A stretch of 64,000 bases of DNA, from assembly GCA_003149935.1 (NCBI GenBank), contig QAMH01000006.1, positions 1 through 64,000 of the forward strand. Direction: 5' to 3'. Below, piece after piece: positions 25,133 to 32,915 of this stretch (the stretch's first letter is position 1; each line of letters begins with the position of its first letter). Below the pieces are notes generated by a model. That model saw nothing but the letters and a program-made list of their open reading frames with translations. It was not told the DNA's origin and made no database searches. The position numbers and the translations under genes were made by a program. This DNA comes from Coriobacteriia bacterium. Lineage in GTDB: Bacteria > Actinomycetota > Coriobacteriia > Coriobacteriales > QAMH01.

Positions 25133-25830
25133 GGCAGCTCCTCCATGCGGTACCCGAAGCTACGTACGGTCTTGATGCAGTTGGAGGCTCCTAGCTTCGC
25201 GCGCAGACGCTTTACCGTGACGGTGAGCGTGTTGTCGTACACGGCGTTTTCATCGGTATCCCAGATCCTCTGGACGATCTGGCTGCGCGTCAGGATGCGC
25301 CCCTTGTTCTCGAGGAAGAGTTGCAATAATCGATATTCTGTCGGCGTGAGGTCGAGGGCATCGTCGCCAAGGAACGCGCAGGCGGCGTCGACATCGATGC
25401 GTACGTTGCCACAGCTCAAAACGGTGCGTGACGGCGATGAACGGCGTAGCAGGGCGCGGATGCGCGACACGAGGACGCTCGCGTCGAACGGTTTGGTCAC
25501 GTAGTCATCAGCGCCGCTCTCGAGCCCTTCGACGATATCGTGCGGCTCATCGCGCACGGTAACCATGAGGATGGGAAGTTCGGGATCGATATTCCTTGCT
25601 CTGCGGCAGAGGGAGATGCCGTCTGCATCAGGTAGATTCCAATCGAGCATGAGCAAATCCGGTAGAGTCTGTGCGAGCGCCAATCGCGCGCTCGTAGCGT
25701 CGGGGAGCGTGCGCACGTCGAAGCCGACTTCGCAAAGCAATCGCGTCGTTGCTTGCGCGAGGTCCGTGTCGTCTTCCACGTACCAGATGCGAGCTTGTTG
25801 CTGTGTTCTCCCGTGTGTCATGCGATTCAT
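25129..25830 (-). CDS. OmpR-family response regulator (module 1)
   Basis: A 233-residue regulator: receiver domain with phospho-acceptor Asp63 (LLMLDWNLPDADG), switch Lys in DDYVTKPF, and an OmpR-type winged helix at the C-terminus (LTPTEYRLLQLFLENKGRIL ... VKRLRAKLG). It should activate its own operon and the ABC genes. An ATG at 25821 is an alternative start; neither has a clear ribosome binding site. It is the first gene of module 1 and lies beside the tandem repeat region at 25891-26080. Confidence 0.94.
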   Translation of the reverse strand: MNRMTHGRTQQQARIWYVEDDTDLAQATTRLLCEVGFDVRTLPDATSARLALAQTLPDLLMLDWNLPDADGISLCRRARNIDPELPILMVTVRDEPHDIVEGLESGADDYVTKPFDASVLVSRIRALLRRSSPSRTVLSCGNVRIDVDAACAFLGDDALDLTPTEYRLLQLFLENKGRILTRSQIVQRIWDTDENAVYDNTLTVTVKRLRAKLGASNCIKTVRSFGYRMEELP

Positions 25831-25890
25831 TCTATTCGAAATATGGCATGTAAAGAAATTGCCTAAGTGCGAGGTTGTCGTTGGCGAGAT

Positions 25891-26080
25891 GCACGTTTTT
25901 TTCGATTATGTGAGGTCTACGGTGGCCTGCTGCACGTTTTTTGCGATTATGTGAGACACGAGGCTGCCTGCTGTACTTTTTTGCGATTATGTGAGACCGA
26001 TTCCTCGTCTAGTCTCACATTATCGAAAAAAAATGCGCATGAAGTGCCCTTCCAGGTTCAGGAGGTCTCACATTTACGCA
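25891..26080. repeat. Tandem 41-bp units with inverted CGATTATGTGAG motifs
   Basis: Three tandem units of about 41 bp begin at 25891, 25932 and 25973. Each has a T-tract followed by CGATTATGTGAG (25903, 25944, 25984). Two inverted copies (26014-26025 and 26067-26078, CTCACATtaTCG type) are each followed by an A-tract. The third direct and first inverted copies form a 14-bp stem with one mismatch, flanked by T- and A-tracts, which could act as a terminator in both directions. The array fills the gap between the response regulator start and the ThpR gene end; no gene is seen in it. Confidence 0.88.
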
Positions 26081-26112
26081 AAAAATTTGCATCGCGAGCC
26101 GTGCAGAGCGCC

Positions 26113-26643
26113 TCAGTCCCCAAGCCGTACCGTGTAGACCGGCTCGTAGATTGCGCCATCGCCTGTCAGCGTACTCTTGAAGAGCGTGAGCTCATCGGCA
26201 TGTGCCGGAGCGGGGAAGGGCAGGGCCGGTAGCGTGCCTGAGTCAAGTGCGGCACGCCGGGCGATGGTGAGGTGCGGGACGAAGGGCTTGGAATCATAAT
26301 TCACGCCAGCATCATCGAGACCCTCGCGCACGAAGGCGGCAAGCTCCATGAGCTTCGGGTCCTGCGTGAAGCCGAGCCACAGGGTCGCATCGTTCGCGCG
26401 TCCGAACTTGCCCAGCCCATCGGGTGGCAGCTCGACGGGGTCGAAGCGACTCGCCGCCTCGTCGAGCACGGTCATGGCCTCGGCAAGGTCACGCTCGCTC
26501 ACATCCCCCAGAAAGGCGATCGTCACGTGATAGTTTTCACGGGGTACGAAGCGGCCCCTTACGGACGTCTTGAGCTGGCGTGCCAGGGCGACGACGTCCT
26601 CCCGCAGAGCCTGTGGAATGTCCAGGGCGATGAAGGCGCGCAT
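26113..26643 (-). CDS. thpR: RNA 2',3'-cyclic phosphodiesterase (ThpR/LigT)
   Basis: A 176-residue 2H phosphoesterase. The two catalytic HxT motifs are clear: HVTI (ENYHVTIAFLGDV) and HLTI (FVPHLTIARR). The opening MRAFIALDIP is typical. Enzymes of this family hydrolyse 2',3'-cyclic phosphate RNA ends and can ligate tRNA halves in vitro. It follows the flavin-fold gene by 2 bases, so both are probably on one leftward transcript. Confidence 0.95.
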   Translation of the reverse strand: MRAFIALDIPQALREDVVALARQLKTSVRGRFVPRENYHVTIAFLGDVSERDLAEAMTVLDEAASRFDPVELPPDGLGKFGRANDATLWLGFTQDPKLMELAAFVREGLDDAGVNYDSKPFVPHLTIARRAALDSGTLPALPFPAPAHADELTLFKSTLTGDGAIYEPVYTVRLGD

Positions 26644-26645
26644 GG

Positions 26646-27155
26646 CTATTCTCTGCGGGCCTTGGCTAGATCGCGTCCCTCTTTGCCCGTCATCTGCTCG
26701 ATTCGCACGAGGATGATCGAGCAGCGCGGACCGCTTTTGGCGATGTCATCTTCAACGAGGTTCTCGAAGCCAGCGCAATACTTTTCTCCGAGTGCATGCA
26801 GGGCGTCGAGCCTGATGTGCGGGTCATCTTCTACCCATGCCCTGCCAAAGGCAATGACGCTCTGGAAGTAGTCGGTTATCCTCTCGGGAACGATGCGACT
26901 TTGCCCCACGACGGTGAAGCTGACCTTGGCAACGCGCGCAATCGCATCGATCTTGTGACCCTGCTGAGCGCTGTGCATGCAGATGAGCGGCAGCTCCTCG
27001 CCGTTGTCGAGCAGCGCGTAGTTCATGGGCACTGCATACGGGTAGCCGTCGGCACCATGCACGGCGAGCGTGCCAAACTGGCCGTCGCGCAGCATCGCGA
27101 GGCACTCGTCGTGCGGAATGTGCTGCAGCTTGCGTCTCATCTCGGGCATGCTCAT
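26646..27155 (-). CDS. Pyridoxamine 5'-phosphate oxidase-fold flavoprotein
   Basis: A 169-residue protein with the split-barrel flavin-binding fold: FGTLAVHGADGYPYAVPMNYAL, an L-I-C-M-H-S-A-Q-Q-G-H-K-I-D segment near the flavin site, and VSFTVVGQSRIVP. This subgroup contains nitroimidazole resistance-type and other FMN- or F420-binding reductases; true PNP oxidase activity is unlikely. The ATG at 27155 has GGAG 8 bases upstream; an upstream in-frame part to 27215 is discounted. Operon with thpR. Confidence 0.88.
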   Translation of the reverse strand: MSMPEMRRKLQHIPHDECLAMLRDGQFGTLAVHGADGYPYAVPMNYALLDNGEELPLICMHSAQQGHKIDAIARVAKVSFTVVGQSRIVPERITDYFQSVIAFGRAWVEDDPHIRLDALHALGEKYCAGFENLVEDDIAKSGPRCSIILVRIEQMTGKEGRDLAKARRE

Positions 27156-27304
27156 GGTGTTTTCTCCGTGTCGTTGACTGCCCAGCAGTATGGCGCATCT
27201 ATCCGGTGCTGTCATGAGAAATGTACCGATCGTTTTCTCATTGGCATGGCGGGGAAGTATACTGGCAGCATCGTTTCATTCCGCACGAAAAAAGGGGAGG
27301 GCAC

Positions 27305-27595
27305 ATGGCCTCATCGCAGGAGTACCACGACTACGTGCTGGAGCTGCTCGCGGGCGTCGATGGCATCAGGACGCGCAAGATGATGGGCGAGTACATCGTC
27401 TACCTCGATGATGTGGTCGTTGGCGGGATCTACGATGACGAGCTGCTGCTCAAGCCCTTCGAGTGCTTGGATGCGCTCTTCCCGGACGCGCAGCGCCGAC
27501 TGCCCTACGAAGGCTCGAAGACGATGATGGTTGTCGTGGACTCGGAAGATCCCAGCTTCCTCACGGAGGTCTTCGAGACCCTGCGTGGGAAATAA
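27305..27595 (+). CDS. TfoX N-terminal domain protein
   Basis: A 96-residue single-domain protein matching the N-terminal domain of TfoX: the R-K-M-M-G-E-Y signature, then YDDELLLKPF and LPYEGSKTMMVVVD. In some bacteria TfoX controls competence, but stand-alone N-terminal domains are common and of unknown role. GGGGAGG is just upstream of the ATG at 27305, which is preferred to the earlier in-frame codon at 27221. A hairpin directly follows the stop codon. Confidence 0.9.
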   Translation: MASSQEYHDYVLELLAGVDGIRTRKMMGEYIVYLDDVVVGGIYDDELLLKPFECLDALFPDAQRRLPYEGSKTMMVVVDSEDPSFLTEVFETLRGK

Positions 27596-27622
27596 GACAA
27601 AGCTGCCCCGGCAACATTTGTC
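27596..27622 (+). terminator. Hairpin after the TfoX-domain gene (family B)
   Basis: GACAAA and TTTGTC flank a core GCTGCCCCGGCAACA directly after the TfoX-domain stop codon. The same core layout recurs at 44383-44419 and, diverged, at 32743-32769. Likely a terminator-like repeat. Confidence 0.65.
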
Positions 27623-27738
27623 TGGATTGGAATGGGCCATCCATCGGCTTCTACCTGTTACTTGGTGCCAAGCCGATGGACGAGCGGACGGCCTACCGGG
27701 TCACCGGCGATGCGCTCGACGAGCTCGCGAGCAGCTGA
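27622..27738 (+). pseudogene. 3' remnant of a GNAT acetyltransferase gene
   Basis: The last 38 codons of a GNAT-type N-acetyltransferase: LDWNGPSIGFYLLLGAK, then PMDERTAYRVTGDALDELAS and a stop. This is the familiar family C-terminus (W-N-x-P-x-I-x-F-Y-x-x-L-G-A). No upstream acetyl-CoA-binding half exists; the fragment begins exactly at the edge of the 27596-27622 hairpin. It is therefore a truncated, non-functional remnant. Confidence 0.75.
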
Positions 27739-27780
27739 GGTAGTAAACTGACAGGAGCAAGCGAGTGAAGGGAGCAAGCC

Positions 27781-28284
27781 ATGGAAGATGCGATTTTCAC
27801 ACGTGTGAGCATCAGGGAGTTCATCGATGAGCCGGTGAGTGACGAGCAGGTCGAGCGGCTGATGGAGGCCGCGATGGCGGCTCCGTCGGCGGGCAATCAG
27901 CAGCCATGGGAATTCGTTCTCACGCGTGATCCGCAGGTAAAGGAAGAGCTTGCCGCATGCAGCCCGTATGCGCACCCCGCCGCCAAGGCCGACCTCGTCA
28001 TCGTGCCGTGCGTATCGGCTGGCGAGAAGCGCTTCGAGGGCTGCGTTCCCCTGGACATGTCGGCTTGCACGGAGAACATCCTGCTCGAGGCGCAGACGTT
28101 GGGGTTGGGTGCCGTATGGCTGGGCATCTATCCCGAGCAAGACCGCATCGAGGCCGTCGCCAAGGTCATCGGGGCAGAAGACGGCTGCATCCCCTTTGCG
28201 CTCATCGCCGTCGGACATCCCAAGGAGATGCTCGAGCCGCGTAGCCCCAAGCGTTTCGATATGTCACGCGTCCGCTGGGTATAG
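27781..28284 (+). CDS. Nitroreductase-family protein
   Basis: A 167-residue FMN-dependent nitroreductase-fold protein: FTRVSIREFIDEPVSDEQVERLMEAA, APSAGNQQPWEFVL (FMN-binding) and GLGAVWLGIYPEQDRI. It would reduce nitro groups, quinones or similar compounds with NAD(P)H in the cytoplasm. GGGAG precedes the ATG at 27781. It is followed 48 bases later by a metallo-hydrolase gene on the same strand. Confidence 0.94.
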   Translation: MEDAIFTRVSIREFIDEPVSDEQVERLMEAAMAAPSAGNQQPWEFVLTRDPQVKEELAACSPYAHPAAKADLVIVPCVSAGEKRFEGCVPLDMSACTENILLEAQTLGLGAVWLGIYPEQDRIEAVAKVIGAEDGCIPFALIAVGHPKEMLEPRSPKRFDMSRVRWV

Positions 28285-28332
28285 CGAAGCTTGCGGGATG
28301 ATAACGTGACACAACGGGCGAATGACGTGCGC

Positions 28333-29127
28333 ATGCGGCTTCATGTGCTCGCGAGCGGGTCAAAGGGTAACGCCGCCATCGTCGAGAACGTCGCGACGGG
28401 CGAGGGCCTGCTCATCGACTGCGGCATCTGCAAGCGCGATTTCCTCTCTCGCTGCGACGAGGCGGGCTTCGATTTGCGGCGGCTGAGGGGCGTCCTCATC
28501 ACGCACGAGCACACCGACCATACCAAGGGACTCGGGGTGGTCTACCGGGCGCTCGCCAAGCTTGACGTGCATCCGACGCTTTTCGCAGGGCAGGCCGTGC
28601 GCAATGCCAGCCGCGACATCGGCGAGTTGCTCGAGCAGGGTCTCTGCGACATTGCCTCCTTTACCGCTGGTGACGGGCTTGACCTTGCCGGATTCGCGAT
28701 TCACGCGTTTGCCACCTCGCATGATGCGGCGCAGTCCTTCGGCTTTCGCGTCGAATGCGGTGGCGACGCGATCGGCTACGTGACTGACACGGGCGTCGTG
28801 ACGCCCCAGGCGCATGAGGCGCTGGGCGGGTGCCGTCTCCTCGCGATCGAGGCAAACCATGACCCGAAGATGCTCGCCGAGGGGCCGTATCCGTACTCGC
28901 TCAAGCGGCGCATCGCCTCGGAGCGCGGGCATCTCTCCAACGAGCAGGCAGCCGCCGAGCTCACGAGCTTGCTGCATGACGGGCTTACGGCAGTCATCGC
29001 CATGCACGTCTCCGAGAACAATAACGACTACGAGCTGCCCGCCGTCGCGCTGCAAGACGCGATTGCCCGCGAAGGTCATGTCGCCGCCGTGCACGTGGCG
29101 TATCAGCGCCGGCTCGTCTCGATTTAG
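28333..29127 (+). CDS. Metallo-beta-lactamase-fold hydrolase (YycJ/WalJ-like)
   Basis: A 264-residue metallo-hydrolase. The start MRLHVLASGSKGNAAIV and the metal motif THEHTDH are those of the YycJ/WalJ branch, thought to be a DNA/RNA 5'-exonuclease linked to cell-wall and repair control. Later metal ligands are visible in ATSHDAAQSFG, YVTDTG and IEANHDPKML. The start at 28333 matches homologues; GTG at 28306 is an alternative. Confidence 0.9.
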   Translation: MRLHVLASGSKGNAAIVENVATGEGLLIDCGICKRDFLSRCDEAGFDLRRLRGVLITHEHTDHTKGLGVVYRALAKLDVHPTLFAGQAVRNASRDIGELLEQGLCDIASFTAGDGLDLAGFAIHAFATSHDAAQSFGFRVECGGDAIGYVTDTGVVTPQAHEALGGCRLLAIEANHDPKMLAEGPYPYSLKRRIASERGHLSNEQAAAELTSLLHDGLTAVIAMHVSENNNDYELPAVALQDAIAREGHVAAVHVAYQRRLVSI

Positions 29128-29180
29128 GCGAGCCGGTAGTCCATCTCATACAATTCGTTAAAATGCAATTCGTATATACA

Positions 29181-29225
29181 ATGTAAAGCATTTATCTTTA
29201 CATCATTACATTCATTCCCTATACT
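29181..29225 (+). promoter_or_regulatory. Toxin-antitoxin promoter and operator
   Basis: A -35 box TTTACA (29197-29202) and a -10 box TATACT (29220-29225) lie 17 bp apart, a near-consensus promoter. The palindrome ATGTAAAG-N7-CTTTACAT (29181-29203) overlaps the -35 box, the expected place for an autoregulatory RelB-type operator. Confidence 0.75.
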
Positions 29226-29249
29226 CTCATTAGGGAGAAAGGGCATACA

Positions 29250-29507
29250 GTGGCGAGCACGATGGTAAACGTCCGCATGGACGAGGACGTCAAACGCGAC
29301 ATGGAAATCGCATGCAAGGAGCTTGGCATGAGCATGAGCACGGCATTCAACATCTTCGCCAAGAAGATGGGCCGCGAGCATCGCATCCCCTTCGAGGTCT
29401 CGTACGATCCCTTCTACAACAGAGAGAATCTGGATCACATCAGACGTGGCGTAGCGTCGCTCGACGAGGGGCACGGTATCGTTCACGAGCTGGTGGACGA
29501 TGAATAA
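29250..29507 (+). CDS. RelB/DinJ-family antitoxin
   Basis: An 85-residue ribbon-helix-helix antitoxin: MVNVRMDEDVKRDMEIACKE (DNA-binding part), then a helix SMSTAFNIFAKKMGREHRIPFEV and a toxin-wrapping tail. It neutralises the toxin encoded by the next gene and represses the operon. GTG at 29250 is preferred because GGGAGAAAGGG lies 6 bases upstream; an ATG at 29262 is possible. The gene overlaps the toxin gene by 8 bases. Confidence 0.92.
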   Translation: MASTMVNVRMDEDVKRDMEIACKELGMSMSTAFNIFAKKMGREHRIPFEVSYDPFYNRENLDHIRRGVASLDEGHGIVHELVDDE

Positions 29508-29766
29508 GGTCTGGGCTCCCGAAGCTTGGGAAGACTACGTGTGGTGGCAATCCCAGGATCGTAAAACACTCAAGAGAATCAACTTGCTCATAAAGGATAT
29601 CGAGCGAAACGGCATGTCAACAGGTATCGGGAAACCCGAACCGCTGCGTGGTGACTTGTCAGGTCTATGGTCAAGGCGCATCGACGAATGTAACAGGCTC
29701 GTCTACCGGATTGTCGGGTCGAACATCGAAATCGCCTCGTGCCGATATCACTACGGGGAGAGGTGA
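29500..29766 (+). CDS. yoeB: YoeB-family mRNA interferase toxin
   Basis: An 88-residue ribosome-dependent endoribonuclease of the Txe/YoeB family: VWAPEAWEDYVWW at the start, GIGKPEPLRGDLSGLWSRRI in the middle (catalytic Glu and Arg), NRLVYRI and the closing CRYHYGER with the catalytic His-Tyr. It cleaves mRNA in the ribosomal A site when the antitoxin is degraded. Overlap with the antitoxin gene implies coupled synthesis. Confidence 0.95.
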   Translation: MNKVWAPEAWEDYVWWQSQDRKTLKRINLLIKDIERNGMSTGIGKPEPLRGDLSGLWSRRIDECNRLVYRIVGSNIEIASCRYHYGER

Positions 29767-29824
29767 CCCCTTACTCCGCCCTGCGGTTTGTCTGTTCCTG
29801 CTCGACGATCGACGTCGACAATCG

Positions 29825-30196
29825 CTACCGGTGCAAATGCGCGAGGTTGACGGGACGGGTCGTCGCGACCTCGCCGCCGTCGAGCATGAACTGCACGCGC
29901 TCGCGCAACCTGTCCACCGATACGAGCTCGTCGAAGAGCGGAGTCATCTCGCCGTTTGCCACGTAGACGACGTAGGGGAGCGACCCGACGGCAAACGTGA
30001 TGCCCAGCTTGCGCTGCTTGCCAGTGTCCACGTTGCAGAATTTCACCTTGTCACCGAGCTCTTCGGCGACCTTCTCGAACGCGGGGACCATGTCCTTGCA
30101 CAGCACGCACCAGTCGGAGGTGAATTCGATGATGCAAGGCGTACCCGCGTCCATGACCTCGGATTCGAAGTTCTCGTCGGTGATTTCGTGAATCAT
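29825..30196 (-). CDS. Thioredoxin-family protein
   Basis: A 123-residue thioredoxin-fold protein with the active site SDWCVLCKD (CVLC rather than CGPC) and the cis-proline loop GSLPYVVYV. It has no signal peptide. The altered CxxC pair suggests a redox potential or partner differing from housekeeping thioredoxin. The ATG at 30196 follows GGGAG by 5 bases; upstream in-frame sequence is discounted. It is convergent with the YoeB gene. Confidence 0.92.
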   Translation of the reverse strand: MIHEITDENFESEVMDAGTPCIIEFTSDWCVLCKDMVPAFEKVAEELGDKVKFCNVDTGKQRKLGITFAVGSLPYVVYVANGEMTPLFDELVSVDRLRERVQFMLDGGEVATTRPVNLAHLHR

Positions 30197-30303
30197 AGCC
30201 TCTCCCATCGCCGCCAATCTCGTCCAGCTCCAGCATACACCGTAACGGGGCCCGTCCGCTCGCGCATGCGGGGAATCCAAGTCTCGGGTAGTCGGAATCC
30301 CAC

Positions 30304-31353
30304 CTACACGAAATAGGAGCCGAAAACCGGAATCTTCTTGAGCACGTAGGCGATGCCAAAGGAGAGGACGCAGGTCAGCAGCGCCATGCCGGGAATCGAG
30401 ACGAGGACAGGTGGGACGATTCCGCTCATGCCGAGTTGCATCAGCAATCGCAGCACGAAGATGTGGATGACATAGACTCCCAAGGTACACGACGAAAGTG
30501 CCATCACGAGGCGCTTGCCGCGCGCACTTGGCTCATGCTTGTGAAACAGCTGCTTGACGAAGACGAAGATGCCCGCTGCAGCGAACATGAAGAAACACGA
30601 GCCCGCGATTATCACGTTGTCCGCCGCGTGGGCAATGTTGGAAAACCAGGCGGATGCCGCCGTCGCCACAACGAGACAAAGGAGTCCCAGGAAGTAGATG
30701 CCGATGCGGACGCGCCGCGTGAAAACATGCGAGGCGAGGTAACGGCCAAGGACGAAGTAGAACGAGTAGCCCAGGGGCAGCTGAATCATGAAGGCGCCCA
30801 TGAGCCTGTCCAGCAACGGGAACATGCCATCGATAGTTACAAGGGGAAGCGCCACGTTCAAGACGAATCCGATGGCGAGAAAGTACTTCGTGGCACTTTC
30901 GCTTGCCGTGATGCACCTGAGCAACGGCACGATGGCGTAAAGCCCGATGAGCATGAAGAGGAACCAGAGATGCTGGGGACCGAACATGGCCGCTTCGAGG
31001 AAGCCCACGAGCGATTCGGGCGAGAGCTGCCCGGGCCGGTCGTAGATCAACGCGTAGAAAAGGCCCCAGAAGAGAATGAGCGCCACGATGTGGAGGATGT
31101 TCTTACCCCACAGCTTCTTGAGGGGTTGCGGACGGCTGGGGTCGAGAAAGAGCGCACCGCTGATCATCACGAACACGGGGACACCCCATCTCGTCATGCA
31201 GTCGTATGCGTTTACGACGTGCCAGTCGAAGCTGGAAACGTCAAGCTCGTACCAATACGAACCGGCGACGTGGAGCAGGACAATCGCGCATATCGCGATG
31301 ATGCGCAAAGCGTCCAGGTAGTAATACCGCTCGGTCAAGGTTGGGTTCTGCAA
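30304..31353 (-). CDS. Acyltransferase family 3 membrane protein
   Basis: A 349-residue protein with ten predicted membrane helices of the OafA/WecH-type O-acyltransferase family: YLDALRIIAICAIVLLHVAGSYW holds the conserved helix with His, then RWGVPVFVMISGALFLDP. Such enzymes transfer acetyl or succinyl groups to cell-envelope glycans. The start is TTG at 31353, with GGGAG 6 bases upstream, directly after the stop of the LysR gene. The adjacent regulator may control it. Confidence 0.9.
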   Translation of the reverse strand: MQNPTLTERYYYLDALRIIAICAIVLLHVAGSYWYELDVSSFDWHVVNAYDCMTRWGVPVFVMISGALFLDPSRPQPLKKLWGKNILHIVALILFWGLFYALIYDRPGQLSPESLVGFLEAAMFGPQHLWFLFMLIGLYAIVPLLRCITASESATKYFLAIGFVLNVALPLVTIDGMFPLLDRLMGAFMIQLPLGYSFYFVLGRYLASHVFTRRVRIGIYFLGLLCLVVATAASAWFSNIAHAADNVIIAGSCFFMFAAAGIFVFVKQLFHKHEPSARGKRLVMALSSCTLGVYVIHIFVLRLLMQLGMSGIVPPVLVSIPGMALLTCVLSFGIAYVLKKIPVFGSYFV

Positions 31354-32232
31354 TCATCTCTCCCATACGCTCGCGAAGTGCTCGACGAGGTGTTCGAAGA
31401 ACGTACGCGCCGCTTCCTTCTCGATGCCGCGTGGCGTAAGTTCGAGGTGAATCGTCCTCGAGAAGGTGTCATCTGCCAACGGCAAGACGATGACGTCGTC
31501 GCCGTTGACGGGACCCCAGCTGCGCTCGGGCCAGAATCCGACGCCCAAGCCCAAGCTTATCATCTTTCGGACCACGGCCGGATTGTCGCTCTCGAACATG
31601 ACGTCGGGCTCGAAGCCCCTGCTCGCGCACAGCTCGTCGCAGATGGAGCGAAAGCGCCTCGATCCCGCGAGGCTGATGAAACGCGCATCCGCGAGCTCGT
31701 CGAGTGCGATAGCTTCTCCATGTGATCTCGATGCCGGGATGGCTATGCAGACGCGCTCCGCGAAGTCGGCGTGGGAGTTCGCGATGTCGGTCTTGCCGCT
31801 TTTGCCATCCGCGTTTTGGACCGTGTCGATGATGATGTCGTTGCGGGGCGATGCGTCATCCCTGTTGACGTCGAATCGCGTCTCTGCGTGCTGGGGCGCG
31901 AAGGTGCCGATTGCATCGACAGCGATGACCGAGGCGGTCGCGATGCAGAGGTTCACCGTGCTTGCCTCGGCTTTTGCGAACGCCTCGAGGCCTGCGCATG
32001 CGCTGTCGAGCTCCGCCACGATGGGGGAGAGCCTGTCTCTCAGGTAGGCGCCTTCCTCGGTCAGCCTCAGGTTTCTTCCCTCCCGGACAAAGAGCTTCAC
32101 GCCCAACTCCGCCTCGAGCCTGTGGAGCGATTGCGAGAGGGCGGGTTGCGCTATGGAGAGCTTGCGTGCCGCATGGGTGACATGCTCCAGCTGCGCCGTC
32201 ACGAGAAAGTACTTGAGCTGCCTTACGTCCAT
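31354..32232 (-). CDS. LysR-family transcriptional regulator
   Basis: A 292-residue LysR regulator: winged helix at 1-60 (HVTHAARKLSIAQPALSQSLHRLEAELGVKLFVREGRN) and an effector domain. Its stop codon abuts the TTG start of the acyltransferase gene, so the two are co-transcribed, unlike the usual divergent LysR layout. The target is likely its own operon. Effector unknown. Confidence 0.93.
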   Translation of the reverse strand: MDVRQLKYFLVTAQLEHVTHAARKLSIAQPALSQSLHRLEAELGVKLFVREGRNLRLTEEGAYLRDRLSPIVAELDSACAGLEAFAKAEASTVNLCIATASVIAVDAIGTFAPQHAETRFDVNRDDASPRNDIIIDTVQNADGKSGKTDIANSHADFAERVCIAIPASRSHGEAIALDELADARFISLAGSRRFRSICDELCASRGFEPDVMFESDNPAVVRKMISLGLGVGFWPERSWGPVNGDDVIVLPLADDTFSRTIHLELTPRGIEKEAARTFFEHLVEHFASVWER

Positions 32233-32417
32233 CGCGTCTTCCGGTTTCTCACGAGATTAGGTGCTTATTCATATCAAAGTGATATGAAAACACAACGAAT
32301 TATATATTAGACATATATGACGTGAGAATAGGAGAATGAGCTTCGGCAAATGAGAAAAGGAACCCTGTCCATCTGCCTCGTTTGCCTTTGGAAGAATGCG
32401 AGAGAAAGCGAGTTGCG

Positions 32418-32741
32418 ATGTTATTGGCGGAGCTGCTGGAAGCCACGATGCTCATATGCTTCGGGTTGTCATGGCCCATGAACGCGTGGAAGTCGTATAG
32501 GGCAAGGACGGCGAAGGGGACGAGCTGGCAATTTCTCACGCTCATATGCCTCGGTTACCTGTGCGGTATCGCGGCCAAGGTCGTTCTTGGGGCGATGAAC
32601 TGGGTCTTCTGGATTTACATCCTCAACCTCGCGTTCCTCGGCATCAACTGGGCGATCTACTTCAGGAACCGCCGCCTCGATGCGTTGCGCCCGAGCGAAT
32701 GCGCTTGCGAGCGTATCTCGGTCGCAGCGCAGGGCATCTGA
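32418..32741 (+). CDS. Small PQ-loop-like membrane protein
   Basis: A 107-residue protein with three hydrophobic helices. The stretch FGLSWPMNAWKSYRARTAKGTSW resembles the PQ-loop/SemiSWEET signature (P-x-x-x-x-x-x-K-S-x-x-x-K-x-x-x-G-x-S). Half-size transporters of this type dimerise. The match is by motif only and the substrate is unknown. The ATG at 32418 was chosen; TTG at 32382 or ATG at 32448 are possible. An inverted repeat follows the stop. Confidence 0.65.
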   Translation: MLLAELLEATMLICFGLSWPMNAWKSYRARTAKGTSWQFLTLICLGYLCGIAAKVVLGAMNWVFWIYILNLAFLGINWAIYFRNRRLDALRPSECACERISVAAQGI

Positions 32742-32742
32742 C

Positions 32743-32769
32743 GAGACAGCTGCTCGGAGCAACTGTCTC
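32743..32769 (+). terminator. GAGACAG hairpin after the PQ-loop-like gene (family B)
   Basis: GAGACAGCTGCT pairs with AGCAACTGTCTC around CGG (one mismatch), starting 1 base after the stop codon and followed by ATTTT. It is a plausible intrinsic terminator and a diverged member of the CTGCCCCGG hairpin family. Confidence 0.7.
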
Positions 32770-32915
32770 ATTTTCGGTTTGCATATCTGTGAGCTGCGGT
32801 TGGCAACCAGTGGGTGCCTTGAAGACGCGGCAAAAAGCATCTCTTGGTTGGTAGAATGTCACCTTGCCACTCGGTAGATTTTGGGATGTAATCGCACCCA
32901 ACGCAAAGGAATGAC

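Noticed and set aside
25891..26080. CRISPR array
   Set aside because: Only three direct units, the spacers are related to each other, two copies are inverted, and no cas gene is present.
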